A DNA stretch of 34,931 nucleotides from a bacterium (GTDB lineage Bacteria; Cyanobacteriota; Sericytochromatia; S15B-MN24; VGJW01). The notes under the pieces were generated by a model. It was not told where the DNA came from. It ran no database searches and was given only the letters and a program-made list of their open reading frames with translations. Positions 17,627 through 25,812 of the stretch are shown here, one piece after another. The DNA is taken from the NCBI GenBank assembly GCA_021781555.1, contig JAJXWQ010000026.1:7787-42717 (forward strand), in the 5' to 3' direction. Position numbers and translations under genes: made by a program. How positions within the stretch are numbered: the stretch's first letter is position 1; the number at the start of each line of letters is the position of its first letter.

Positions 17627-18835
17627 CTATGCGCCCCGGCGATCGTGGGCTTGCCCCTCGGGTGCTCGGGATAGCCGTGATGCCAGGATGTCCCACAGTC
17701 CGGCGGCCAGGGCGGTCTTGGGCTGGCGCGGGAGGTCCGCGACGACGCCGTTCCGGTCCAGGATCACGGCCGCGTTGTCATCCGCCTCCATGGCGCTGGC
17801 GGCATCGTTGGCCACGATCAGGTCCGCGTTCTTGGCCTCGAGCTTGGCGCGGGCATGCACCAGCAGATCGTCCGTCTCGGCGGCAAAACCCACCAAAAGA
17901 AGTTCGGGCCGCCGTCTGCGCCCGGCTTCGGCCAGCACGTCCACGGTGGGCTCGAGGACCATTTCCGGAGCCCCGGTCGACTTCTTGAGCTTGCTCGAGC
18001 TGGGGTGGGCCGGCCGCCAGTCCGCGACGGCCGCCGCCATGATCAGGGCATCGAGACCCTCGAGTCGATCCAGAACAGCGGTTGCCAGCTCGGCGGCTGT
18101 CTCGACCTGGATCTCTTGGATGCCGGGATGTGCTGGCGCCGCCGCGGTCGTCACCAGCAAGACCCGTGCGCCGCGCTGCGCGGCTTCAAGGGCGAGCGCG
18201 TGGCCCATCTTGCCACTGGAGCGGTTGCCGATGTAGCGGACCGGATCGATGGGCTCGCGGGTTCCTCCGGCGGTGACCATAATGGTCCGTCCACTGAGCT
18301 GCCGAGTGCGACCCCAGGCCGCCTCCATGTGGGCGTAGATCGTCTCGATCCGGGCCAGCTTACCTTCGCCGATCTCGCCGCACGCCAGTTCGCCGGATCG
18401 GGGTTGCACCACGTCGATCCCGCGGCCGCGCAAGCGCGCCACGTTCTCCTGTGTGGCCGGGTTACGCCACATCTCGACGTTCATCGCCGGCGCGACGACC
18501 ACCGGGGCCGTGGTGGCCAGGATGACCGTGGACAGGAGGTCGTCTGCCAGGCCGCAGGACATCTTGGCCAGGAAATCGGCCGATGCGGGCACGATCGCCA
18601 CGACGTCGGCCTGGCGTGCCAGATCGATGTGGAGGATCGAGGGGCCTGGCGCGAAGCCGTCGACGTGGGCGGGGTGATGGGTCAGGCCCTCGAAGGTCAA
18701 GGGCGCGATGAAGCGGGTCGCATTCCGGGTCAAGACCGTGTGGGTTTCCCAGCCCCGCTTGCGGAGCAAACTCGCGAGTTCGGCGGCCTTGAAGGCCGCG
18801 ATTCCTCCCGTGACCCCGAGCAGAGCCGTTCTCAC
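17627..18835 (-). CDS. coaBC: Bifunctional phosphopantothenoylcysteine synthetase/decarboxylase
   Basis: 402-residue coenzyme A biosynthesis enzyme. The N-terminal CoaC half (about 1-175) is the FMN flavoprotein decarboxylase: GITGG-type start (GVTGGIAAFKA), the catalytic His in ILHIDLA (His69), the PAMNVEMW motif (116-123) and the lid Cys in ACGEIGEG (Cys152). The C-terminal CoaB half (about 181-402) joins cysteine to 4'-phosphopantothenate using CTP: TAGGTREPIDPVRYIGNRSSGKMG, then AAAVADWRP and KLKKSTG. The GTG start is preceded by AGGG and lies 9 bases after the rpoZ stop. CoaA and CoaD are not in the window. Confidence 0.97.
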   Translation of the reverse strand: MRTALLGVTGGIAAFKAAELASLLRKRGWETHTVLTRNATRFIAPLTFEGLTHHPAHVDGFAPGPSILHIDLARQADVVAIVPASADFLAKMSCGLADDLLSTVILATTAPVVVAPAMNVEMWRNPATQENVARLRGRGIDVVQPRSGELACGEIGEGKLARIETIYAHMEAAWGRTRQLSGRTIMVTAGGTREPIDPVRYIGNRSSGKMGHALALEAAQRGARVLLVTTAAAPAHPGIQEIQVETAAELATAVLDRLEGLDALIMAAAVADWRPAHPSSSKLKKSTGAPEMVLEPTVDVLAEAGRRRRPELLLVGFAAETDDLLVHARAKLEAKNADLIVANDAASAMEADDNAAVILDRNGVVADLPRQPKTALAAGLWDILASRLSRAPEGQAHDRRGA

Positions 18836-18844
18836 GGATCTGCC

Positions 18845-19054
18845 CTACGCGTTGGCCCCTTCCGGAACCTCCGCGAGCATCTCGGTGATGGCCATCGGAA
18901 TCGGCTTCGTGGTCTCGCCGGTGGACATGCGGGATAGCTCATCTTTGAGCTGTTTGGCCCGTCGGGCGACCTTGAGCACGAGCTCGTAGCGATTGGGATT
19001 GGTGGCCAGAAGTTCGGAATGGTCGGAAGCAGGGGCGAATTCGCGGGTTTCCAA
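18845..19054 (-). CDS. rpoZ: RNA polymerase omega subunit
   Basis: 69-residue omega subunit, which helps fold and assemble the beta-prime subunit. The conserved core NRYELVLKVARRAKQLKDE (about 21-39) is followed by TGETTKPIPMAITEML. The start is a TTG with AGGAG about 9 bases upstream. The product has the short form seen in Bacillota and Cyanobacteria. It sits 35 bases after gmk in the same operon. Confidence 0.92.
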   Translation of the reverse strand: METREFAPASDHSELLATNPNRYELVLKVARRAKQLKDELSRMSTGETTKPIPMAITEMLAEVPEGANA

Positions 19055-19089
19055 CAGGGAATCTCCTCTTAACTCAATGCCCTATTCTA

Positions 19090-19743
19090 TCACCCATGCC
19101 GCAGGTGCCGCCCCACGCGGCAGCGCTCGGCCCTGATGATGCACTGCAGCTTTTCCACGGCAGCATCGAGATCGTCGTTGACCACCTGGTAGTCGTAGAG
19201 GGGAAGGAAATTGAGCTCGTCGACGGCAACCGAGAGCCGCTGGCGGATCGCTTCGGCCGCTTCGGTCTGGCGCTTGATCAGGCGGGCCTCCAGTTCCTCC
19301 ATCGAGGGCGGCAGCAAGAAGATGTACACGCCGTCCGGCCAGCGCTCCTTGACCTGGATCGCCCCCTTGACGTCGATCTCGAGGATGACGTCCTGGCGGC
19401 GCGCCACGGCATCTTCGACGAGCGCACGCGGCGTGCCGTAATAGAGGCCGTTGACGAACTGGGCGTATTCGAGCAGTTCTCCCCCCGCGACCATGCGCAT
19501 GAAGGCGTCCTCGTCCCGGAAGAAGTACTCGTGGCCGTCGATTTCTCCCGGCCGTGGCTGCCGTGTCGTCACGCTCACCGACACGAGAAGCTCGGATTGC
19601 CGCCGCACGAGTTCCTTGACGATGGTGCCCTTGCCCACCCCGGACGGACCGCTGACCACGATGAGGAGGCCTTGCTTGAGGCTGCGCGTAGCGCGTGCCA
19701 GCGGGCCGGTGCCTCCGGTGTTCTCAGTCGTCTTGATTTCCAC
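19090..19743 (-). CDS. gmk: Guanylate kinase
   Basis: 217-residue enzyme that phosphorylates GMP to GDP with ATP. P-loop GPSGVGKGT (about 32-40), the GMP-binding block [35 protein letters not shown] and [12 protein letters not shown] are all intact. The start is a GTG with AAGGA about 11 bases upstream; this makes its 5' end overlap the remA 3' end by 20 bases, suggesting coupled translation. The longer open frame up to 19890 is a remA shadow. The N-terminal about 25 residues before the core are slightly longer than usual. Confidence 0.96.
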   Translation of the reverse strand: MEIKTTENTGGTGPLARATRSLKQGLLIVVSGPSGVGKGTIVKELVRRQSELLVSVSVTTRQPRPGEIDGHEYFFRDEDAFMRMVAGGELLEYAQFVNGLYYGTPRALVEDAVARRQDVILEIDVKGAIQVKERWPDGVYIFLLPPSMEELEARLIKRQTEAAEAIRQRLSVAVDELNFLPLYDYQVVNDDLDAAVEKLQCIIRAERCRVGRHLRHG

Positions 19744-19996
19744 TTTCGGGCACTTCCTTGCTGTGGAACCGAGCCGCCACGGTCTCGGGCTGGATGGCCG
19801 ACAGGATGACATTCTGGGTGTCGGTGATGATGACGGCTCGCGTGCGTCGGCCATACGTGGCATCCACGAGACGGCTGGCATCGCGGGCATCCTGGATGAT
19901 CCGCTTGATCGGTGCGGATTCGGGGCTGATGATGGCGATCACGCGACTTGCCGACACGAAATTGCCGAACCCGATATTGATGAGCCGAAGTTCCAC
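19724..19996 (-). CDS. remA: DUF370/RemA family regulatory protein
   Basis: 90-residue protein matching RemA along nearly its whole length: [28 protein letters not shown], then [15 protein letters not shown] and [12 protein letters not shown]. In Bacillus subtilis RemA is a DNA-binding activator of biofilm matrix and osmoprotection genes and forms ring-like oligomers. In other phyla its targets are unknown, so matrix control is only a possibility here. The start is a GTG matching the family N-terminus (VELRLINIG); the frame stays open to 20074 but that part is not conserved. First gene of the gmk-rpoZ-coaBC-priA operon. Residues after the core ([12 protein letters not shown]) are variable. 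Confidence 0.92.
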   Translation of the reverse strand: MELRLINIGFGNFVSASRVIAIISPESAPIKRIIQDARDASRLVDATYGRRTRAVIITDTQNVILSAIQPETVAARFHSKEVPESGNQDD

Positions 19997-20062
19997 AAGC
20001 CAAGCCAGACCAACTGTACAAACCGCCGCTCGGCACCCGGAGGAAGCGGGCGCCAGGGGGGC

Positions 20063-20091
20063 ATGATACGCCAAGGCAGCCTACTTGGAAA
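20063..20091 (-). promoter_or_regulatory. Putative promoter of the remA-priA operon
   Basis: On the minus strand, TTTCCA (20091-20086), a 17-base spacer and TATCAT (20068-20063; 5 of 6 to TATAAT) lie about 67 bases before the remA GTG. Confidence 0.5.
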
Positions 20092-20138
20092 TACCCGGGC
20101 CGGTGGCTAAACGACGGCGCTGACGGTCGGTTGAACCT

Positions 20139-20169
20139 TTGAAATCCGTACGCGCCGTGCTATACGCCG
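20139..20169 (+). promoter_or_regulatory. Promoter of the HU gene
   Basis: TTGAAA (20139-20144), a 16-base spacer and an extended -10 TGCTATACG (20158-20166) lie about 85 bases before the HU GTG. It is divergent from the remA promoter. Confidence 0.6.
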
Positions 20170-20251
20170 TCTCGGGATACGTCGAGGCAGCCTCGACAGG
20201 CAGGTTCTCGCCGGTCGGACGGGCTACCCGCGTTGCAGACGGGAGAGCATC

Positions 20252-20530
20252 GTGAACAAGGAAGAGCTGGTGGCTCAAGTCAGCCGAAAGACCAACGTGC
20301 CGCGCAAAGTCGCCGATACCGTGGTCAACGGCCTGTTCGAGACGATATCTGATGCGCTCGGAAACGAAGAGAAGGTGACGATTGTGGGGTTCGGAACCTT
20401 TGATGTGCGCGAGCGGGGAGAGCGGACCGGGCGAAATCCTCGTACCGGCGAGCTGATCCAGATCCAGTCCCGCAAGGTGGCGACCTTCGTCGCGGGCAAG
20501 GGCCTCAAGGAGCGCCTCATCGAGGAGTGA
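20252..20530 (+). CDS. HU family DNA-binding protein
   Basis: 92-residue nucleoid protein that bends DNA as a dimer. The N-terminal helices (NKEELVAQVSRKTNVPRKVADTVV) are followed by the hallmark turn VGFGTFDVRERGERTGRNPRTGE (about 45-67), which forms the beta arm with the proline that intercalates at kinks (NPRTG). The C-terminal segment is ATFVAGKGLKERL. The GTG start is supported by GGGAG 6 bases upstream. The stop codon lies inside the 3' end of the converging agmatinase gene, with 14 bases of overlap. HU or IHF identity is not separable from sequence alone; the homodimeric HU form is likelier. Confidence 0.95.
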   Translation: MNKEELVAQVSRKTNVPRKVADTVVNGLFETISDALGNEEKVTIVGFGTFDVRERGERTGRNPRTGELIQIQSRKVATFVAGKGLKERLIEE

Positions 20531-21404
20531 AGAAGCGGTAACCGACGAGCTTGTAGACGAGTTTGGCGCACAGGAAGTCCGGGGCAACGTTGCCCGGGAT
20601 GGGGGCGAGTTCGAGGATATCCGCGCCCACGACCGTGTGCCGTGCGAAGACCGGGCGCAGGATGTCGAGGAGGTCGTACCAGAACAGGCCGCCAGGCTCG
20701 GGCGTGCCCGTGGCGGGCATGATTGCGGGATCGAGGCCATCCACGTCGATCGTCACGAAGACGTGGTCGGTCAAGGTCGCGGCGATCTCCTCGGGAGCGT
20801 GGCGCCCTGCGTTCAGATCGCGGGCCCAGAAGATCGCCGAGGGACGTTCTTGCCTCCAAAAGGCCATTTCCTCGGCGCAAAGGTTCCGGATGCCAACCTG
20901 GGTGATCGGGATCTTGAGTTCGCAGACCCGGCGCATCACGCTGGCGTGGCTCAGCGGTGAGTCTTCGTAGGAGTCGCGCAGATCGGCGTGGGCGTCAATC
21001 TGCAGGACCGAGAGATCCGGATAGAGCTCGCGGGCGGCCCGGATCGCGCCCGCGCTGATGGAATGCTCGCCGCCAAGCACGATGGGGAACCGGTCCCGAA
21101 CCAGCACCTCGCGCACCGCTTCGTAGGTCTGGGCGATCGGTGCCGCATAGTCGCGCCGGGAAGGCTGGATCTCGGCCATCGTGGCGATGCCCGCGGTGAA
21201 GGGCTCGGCATCGAGCTCTTCGTCGTAGAGCTCGACCTGCCGGGATGCCAGCAAGATGGCAGCCGGTCCCTCTTTGGTGCCCGACCGATAGGACGTCGTG
21301 CCCTCGTAGGGCATCGGAATCACGACCGCCTTCGCGGTGGCCGGATCGCAGTACTCGGGTTCCAGGCCGCCAAAGCCGAGCGTCGGCGCGTTGGCGTGGT
21401 TCAT
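20517..21404 (-). CDS. speB: Agmatinase (ureohydrolase family)
   Basis: 295-residue manganese enzyme hydrolysing agmatine to putrescine and urea in polyamine synthesis. The metal ligands are present: GGEHS (111-115), DAHADLRD (137-144) with SHAS, and TIDVDGLDPA (about 218-227). ATGTPEPGG fits agmatinase better than arginase. I chose the second ATG, because the first (21419) begins the sequence ATGAAGGAGG, which is the ribosome site of the second. An upstream arginine decarboxylase would be needed to supply agmatine; none is in the window. The 3' end overlaps the HU gene. Confidence 0.93.
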   Translation of the reverse strand: MNHANAPTLGFGGLEPEYCDPATAKAVVIPMPYEGTTSYRSGTKEGPAAILLASRQVELYDEELDAEPFTAGIATMAEIQPSRRDYAAPIAQTYEAVREVLVRDRFPIVLGGEHSISAGAIRAARELYPDLSVLQIDAHADLRDSYEDSPLSHASVMRRVCELKIPITQVGIRNLCAEEMAFWRQERPSAIFWARDLNAGRHAPEEIAATLTDHVFVTIDVDGLDPAIMPATGTPEPGGLFWYDLLDILRPVFARHTVVGADILELAPIPGNVAPDFLCAKLVYKLVGYRFFTPR

Positions 21405-21441
21405 CGAAGCCTCCTTCATGACCCGGCGGTAACGTCGAGAA

Positions 21442-22962
21442 TCATCTGCGTGTCAGCGTTCGCGCCCTTAGCGCAGCGAGAAAATCCTGCCCCACGATGA
21501 CCACGTAATCGACCTCAGCGAGGTCGATCGAACCGGGCCGCCGTGGCTGCCTCCAGGCCGACTGGATCGACGGGGCGACCCCGAGGACCCTGCCGATGGC
21601 GCCAGCCTCGGCCGCATCGTCCGTCTCGGCCTCGACCTCGGTCGTCTGGTAGTCGAATCGATCTGCGTCGCCGACCTGCCAGATCGTCCACCCTGCGGCC
21701 CTGAGCCGTCGAGCCGCCTCGCTGGCCAGCCCCACTCGCCGCGTACCGTTCAGCACGACGACGTGGGTCGCCAGCCGACGGGCGGCTGGCAAGCCCTTTA
21801 CGGGCGGGCGGGGTGCGCCGAAGAGGGCGGCCGTGACCCGTCCGGCCTGGCCCGGATTCACCTGCCAGGCCCCGTGCGGCCCGGTTCTTCCAGGTAGCAC
21901 GGCCATCTGGATGCGAGTGGCTGCGAGCGTCCGTGCCCATGCGGCCAGCTGCGCGATCTGGCGGTCGCTCAGGTCCGTCTCGACCACCTCGCCGAACACG
22001 CGGAGCCATCGGGGAAGCGTCGCCGGGCCCGCCTTGGACAGGAAGCTGGCTGCAACCGCCCGGAGGAAGAGCTGCTGGCGGCCCACCCTGCCGATGTCCC
22101 CCATGGCGTCATGGCGGAAGCTGACCAGTTCCTGCGCCTGCTCGCCATCGAGGTGCTGGTAGCCGCGCTCGAGATCGATGTGCAGGCTCGCGGCGTGGTC
22201 GGTGTAACGCATGGGTTCGGGCACGTCGAGGTCGACCCCGCCCAGGGCGTCGACCAGCTTGGCCAGCCCGTCGGGGCGCAGCAGGATCCAGTGATCGATG
22301 GGCACTTGGATGAGGTCGGAGACGGCTTGCAGAGTCAGCCTGGGGCCGCCCAGCGCGAGCGCGGCGTCGATCCGCATCGAACCGTGGCCCGGAATCGAGC
22401 ACAGCGTGGCGCGGGGGATCGACAGGATCTCCAGACGGTGTCCCGGCCCGTCCACGGCCACCGCCAGGAGCGTGTCCGAGCGAGCCGGAGAGTGCGGGGC
22501 AGGGCGCCCGTGCTTGTACGAGACGTCGCTGCCCAGGACGAGGAGAACCTGACGGGGCACTGCGGCCGTGGCGGCGCCTTGCCATGCCGAAGAAAATCGG
22601 GCGGCGGGGCGAGACGATCGCGCCTGGAACGGCAGGCTCGTCGCACGGCCCGAGGGGGCTCCGAGGGCGCCCGGAACCCCGGAGTGCCGCGCTCCGGCCA
22701 GCGTCTCGAGATACCTCGGCGGGACGACCAGCGCCATGGTCGCCCCGAGCACGAAAGCCACCACGCACGTCACGATCAGGCCGAAGACGGCCAAGACGAC
22801 GCGACCGACGTCCACCGAAGCAGGGTCGCGAGAAGGCGGGCGCGAGGGTCGGCGAGGCAAAGGAACTCGCTTCTGGAGCGGGAGACGGTCCCCTTTGTAG
22901 CAGGCCCGCACCTTCGCGGCAAGAGCGAATCCGGCATCCGCGGGCCTGACGAGGGTTGCCAA
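21442..22962 (-). CDS. LytR-CpsA-Psr (LCP) family glycopolymer transferase
   Basis: Up to 506 residues. Basic cytoplasmic N-terminus, a membrane segment (about 53-80), a Ser/Pro/Ala-rich linker, an LCP domain (about 136-330) and a LytR_C domain (about 397-495; VVVLNGTRRVGLASEAARRLRAAGW). The LCP core is much better conserved than in the gene at 9141: VLLVLGSDVS, the key ARSDTLLAVAVD, SIPRATLCSIP (the usual Asp of IPRDT is Ala), MRIDAALALGG, VDALGGVDLDVP, and FRHDAMGDIGRVGRQQ. LCP enzymes attach teichoic-acid-like or polysaccharide polymers to peptidoglycan. Start unclear: TTG 22962 is the longest; a GTG at 22911 would leave more room for the divergent promoter. Neither has a good ribosome site. 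Confidence 0.9.
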   Translation of the reverse strand: MATLVRPADAGFALAAKVRACYKGDRLPLQKRVPLPRRPSRPPSRDPASVDVGRVVLAVFGLIVTCVVAFVLGATMALVVPPRYLETLAGARHSGVPGALGAPSGRATSLPFQARSSRPAARFSSAWQGAATAAVPRQVLLVLGSDVSYKHGRPAPHSPARSDTLLAVAVDGPGHRLEILSIPRATLCSIPGHGSMRIDAALALGGPRLTLQAVSDLIQVPIDHWILLRPDGLAKLVDALGGVDLDVPEPMRYTDHAASLHIDLERGYQHLDGEQAQELVSFRHDAMGDIGRVGRQQLFLRAVAASFLSKAGPATLPRWLRVFGEVVETDLSDRQIAQLAAWARTLAATRIQMAVLPGRTGPHGAWQVNPGQAGRVTAALFGAPRPPVKGLPAARRLATHVVVLNGTRRVGLASEAARRLRAAGWTIWQVGDADRFDYQTTEVEAETDDAAEAGAIGRVLGVAPSIQSAWRQPRRPGSIDLAEVDYVVIVGQDFLAALRARTLTRR

Positions 22963-22983
22963 GGCTCAGCTGGCCGCTTATCC
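22956..22983 (+). promoter_or_regulatory. Promoter for the proline-rich membrane protein gene
   Basis: TTGCCA (22956-22961), a 16-base spacer and TTATCC (22978-22983) end only 7 bases before the GTG at 22991, implying a leaderless or nearly leaderless mRNA. The gene lacks a Shine-Dalgarno site, which fits. Confidence 0.45.
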
Positions 22984-22990
22984 TTGGCTT

Positions 22991-23947
22991 GTGAAGCGCA
23001 TCCTGGTTGCCATGGCCGCTGCGTTGCTCGCTGCGCCGCCCGCGCTTGCCAAAGCGCAGGGCGCCCGGGAAGCGCCCCCGCCACCACCGAGCCTGGCTGG
23101 CGCGTTGCTGTCCTTGCTGTATCCGGGAGGCGGGCAGTTCTACGCTGGCGATCCCGTTCGCGGTTTCGTCTACCTCGGTCTGGGGGTCGGCGCCGGCCTC
23201 GCGGGTTTTGGCTTGATGATGGCGCAGCTCCCCGGCGGCGTGCAGCCTTCGGCAGAGGAAACCGCGCTGTCCGGTATCGTCGGCTACGGGGCCCTGCTGG
23301 TGGTCGAATCGATCAGCTCGGTCGATGCGTTGCTCGAGATCTCGAGCCAGCAGGGCGCGGCCGTGGCCTCGACACCTCTTGGCAGCGCTCCGGTGCCCGG
23401 GATGCTCATCGCCAGCCCCGTTCCAGTGCAGCCATCGGCCGCGTCGCCCCCGGTTGCGCCGGCCCTGACGTCGATCCCGGGCCGAGCCACGTCCTCTTTG
23501 CTGCCTGCCGTCCCCGCGCCAGCAGGGCCCGGAGCGATCCCAGGCCCAGGGCTGCTTCTGGCGCCCGTGAACCCATTGCCTGGGGTCCGGTCGATCCCGG
23601 CCCCGATCCGGCCGGATCTGGATAGCCAGCGCATCTTGCAGGCCTACGAGCTGGCGGGGGCAGGTGATCCTGCCGGGGCGATCCAGGTTCTGAGGGCGGT
23701 GCAATCGCCAGGGTTCGCGCCCAAGGTTCGCGCCCTCGTCCGGCAATGGGGCCCTTCGGCGGCCGACGAACTGGTGGCCAAAGCCAATCGCCTGGCCTGG
23801 CAGGGCAGAGCCTCGGAGGCGCTCGCCAGCATCGACCAGGCCCTGGCCCTCCCGGCCAGCGCGGCGACCCGCGCGGCCGCGTTGCGGCTTCAGGCGCGAC
23901 TCGTCGCGGCCTCGTCCCGGCCGCCGTCCGGGGCTTTGCCGCGCTGA
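22991..23947 (+). CDS. Secreted/membrane protein with TM2-like N-terminus, proline-rich linker and helical repeat C-terminus
   Basis: 318 residues, function unknown. It starts with a signal peptide (cleavage likely after ALA near residue 20), then PPPPP and a TM2-like hydrophobic pair (about 35-70): LLYPGGGQFYAGDPVRGFVYL. The GGGQFYAG element before a membrane hairpin is typical of TM2/DUF5683-like envelope proteins. Residues about 115-205 are Pro/Ala/Ser-rich and probably extended. Residues 210-305 look like two or three TPR-like helical pairs (ILQAYELAGAGDPAGAIQVL; DELVAKANRLAWQGRASEALASIDQAL). It probably spans the wall or periplasm and binds a partner protein. Confidence 0.75.
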   Translation: MKRILVAMAAALLAAPPALAKAQGAREAPPPPPSLAGALLSLLYPGGGQFYAGDPVRGFVYLGLGVGAGLAGFGLMMAQLPGGVQPSAEETALSGIVGYGALLVVESISSVDALLEISSQQGAAVASTPLGSAPVPGMLIASPVPVQPSAASPPVAPALTSIPGRATSSLLPAVPAPAGPGAIPGPGLLLAPVNPLPGVRSIPAPIRPDLDSQRILQAYELAGAGDPAGAIQVLRAVQSPGFAPKVRALVRQWGPSAADELVAKANRLAWQGRASEALASIDQALALPASAATRAAALRLQARLVAASSRPPSGALPR

Positions 23948-23968
23948 TCCGAGGCGACTTCCAAAACG

Positions 23969-24016
23969 CCCACGGCCCTTCTCGATGCAGATTGCGGGAT
24001 CGAGAAGGACCGTGGG
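23969..24016 (-). terminator. Long hairpin between convergent genes
   Basis: Two 18-base arms pair at 17 of 18 positions around a 12-base loop. On the minus strand the stem is followed by CGTTTTGG, so it probably terminates the protease transcript. It may also stop readthrough from the plus strand. Confidence 0.7.
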
Positions 24017-24084
24017 CTGTAGGGAGGAGGGGGATTGGGAGGGGGAGACTCCTCTCTACGGGTTCGGGTCAGTAAGCTCGTGGA

Positions 24085-25623
24085 CTATTGCTGGGGGGTC
24101 GTGAAGGAGTACAGGGTCGATTTGAGATCCTGTCCGCTCGTCGTCCTGGATTCGAGCTGCACGTAGTACTCGCTGCCCGCGCTGAGGCCCGAGAGCGTGA
24201 CGGAGTGATCCAAAGACGAGGGGTTGGAATCCTTGGCGGTCCACCAGTAGCCATACTCGTAGTAGTAGGGAGTGGTGTAGTTGGCCTGGCCAGCGGCGGC
24301 GGAGCTGGTGCTCCACGTGATGGTCGCAGAACTGGCCGTCAGGCTCTGCAGCGTGACGTTCTGGAAGCCGGTAGCCGGTGCCGGGGTGGGTGTCGGGGCC
24401 GGAACCTTGCCCGACTGGACGTCTTCGAGAGCATGGAAAACATTGATGCGGTTGACGGTACCGTCCGGGAAGCCGGTCGTAGGATCGCCGGTCTGCTCGA
24501 GGATGGTGCGGCACTGGGCCGGGGTCAGGTTGGGGTTGACCGAAAGCATGAGGGCCACGGCACCGGTAACGTGGGGTGAAGCCATGCTGGTGCCCGATTC
24601 GGTCTTGTAGGTGCCCTCGGTGGAAGAGAGGATGTTGACGCCGGGAGCGGCCACGTTGACGTAAGAACCGTAGTTGGAGAAACTCGCCCGGGCATCGTTC
24701 TGGTCCGTGGCACCGACCGACAGCACGTCCGGGTAGGCGGCGGGATAGTCATCCTCTTCGTCGCCGCTGTTTCCCGCCGCCGCGACGACGACCACGCCCT
24801 TGTTCACCGCGTTGTCCACGGCCTGCTGCAAGGTGTCGGATGCCTCGGGTCCGCCCAGGGATAGGTTGATGACCCTGGCGCCCATCTGCACGGCGGCGTT
24901 GATGCCGTCGGCGATGTTGGAGATGCTCCCCGACCCGTCCTTGCCCAGGACCTTGATGGCGATCAGCTTGCACTTGTAGGCCTCGCCTACCACGCCGATC
25001 CCGTCGTCACCCGCCGCGCCGATGGTTCCGGCAACATGCGTGCCATGGCCCATGTCGTCCATCGGGTCGTCGTTGTTATCGGCAAAGTTGTAGCCCTTGA
25101 TGACCCGACCGTCCTTGAAGGCCTCGTGGTTGTAATCGATGCCGGTGTCGACCACGGCGATCTTGAGGTTGGGGTTGCCCTTGGTGATATTCCAGGCATC
25201 CGGGGCGTCGATCTTGAACATGCCCCAGAGCTTGGGCAGCAGGGGATTGTTGGGCATGTACAGCGCATGCATGGCGGCCAGCGAGTGGTAGATGTAATCG
25301 GGCTCGGCGTGGGCAACGGCGGGGTTCTTCATGAGGCGAAGCGCGGCCGCTTCCTCCGTCTCGCCCGGGCGGGTCTTTACCATGATCACGTGCGGAACGG
25401 CTACCTTTGCCATCACGTCCTGCACCGAGCGGACGCTGTACCCGGGCTTGAGGCGCACCAGGACGCGACCGGGAACGCGGGGCAAGGCGGAGGCGGGAAC
25501 CAGGGTGTAGGAACTCGGGGCAGCCGGACTCTTCACGGAGGTGGTCGGAACCGTGCTGCAGCCAGCGAGGACGGCGATGCTGGTGGCCAGGATCGCAGAC
25601 GAGCGACGTTTACCGGAATTCAA
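24085..25623 (-). CDS. Subtilisin-like serine protease (S8), lipoprotein with fibronectin III-like C-terminus
   Basis: 512-residue exported protease. I chose the TTG at 25623 because GAGGGAGAG lies about 8 bases upstream and it places a lipoprotein signal at the N-terminus (lipobox LAGC, Cys22). An I9-like propeptide follows (about 51-113; PGRVLVRLKPGYSV to HAEPDYIYH). In the catalytic domain the triad is Asp159 (AVVDTGID), His196 (GHGTHVAG) and Ser346 (GTSMASPHVTG), with oxyanion Asn285 (AAAGNSG). After a Pro/Thr linker (PAPTPTPAPA), a fibronectin type III-like domain runs to the end, with a Tyr/Trp-rich insert. It is probably anchored in the outer or inner membrane leaflet and acts on extracytoplasmic proteins. 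It is not in an operon. Confidence 0.95.
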   Translation of the reverse strand: MNSGKRRSSAILATSIAVLAGCSTVPTTSVKSPAAPSSYTLVPASALPRVPGRVLVRLKPGYSVRSVQDVMAKVAVPHVIMVKTRPGETEEAAALRLMKNPAVAHAEPDYIYHSLAAMHALYMPNNPLLPKLWGMFKIDAPDAWNITKGNPNLKIAVVDTGIDYNHEAFKDGRVIKGYNFADNNDDPMDDMGHGTHVAGTIGAAGDDGIGVVGEAYKCKLIAIKVLGKDGSGSISNIADGINAAVQMGARVINLSLGGPEASDTLQQAVDNAVNKGVVVVAAAGNSGDEEDDYPAAYPDVLSVGATDQNDARASFSNYGSYVNVAAPGVNILSSTEGTYKTESGTSMASPHVTGAVALMLSVNPNLTPAQCRTILEQTGDPTTGFPDGTVNRINVFHALEDVQSGKVPAPTPTPAPATGFQNVTLQSLTASSATITWSTSSAAAGQANYTTPYYYEYGYWWTAKDSNPSSLDHSVTLSGLSAGSEYYVQLESRTTSGQDLKSTLYSFTTPQQ

Positions 25624-25812
25624 AGTCGGACTCTCCCTCGAAATCAGCGGATTTGAGCATCTAACTGGGGCTGGACCTTGCTCACCTAACGTTCCTACCA
25701 CTGTGCTACCGTGATGTTACGGAGCAAGCGAAGGGTCGCAGGCGTTACGTCTTATTAAGGTCCAGGAAACACGGGCCCTTGCTGGATGCCGAGGGCGCGA
25801 GGCCGGTGACGC

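Noticed and set aside
22109-23746. Long plus and minus frames of 504 and 545 aa across the LCP and TM2-like genes
   Set aside because: Both overlap two genes with conserved motifs in other frames, and their Arg/Gly/Pro-rich products look like shadows.
25690-25740. tRNA-like string GGTAGCACAGTGGTAGGA upstream of the protease gene (minus strand)
   Set aside because: It resembles a D arm, but I found no matching acceptor stem, anticodon stem or GTTCGA T loop.
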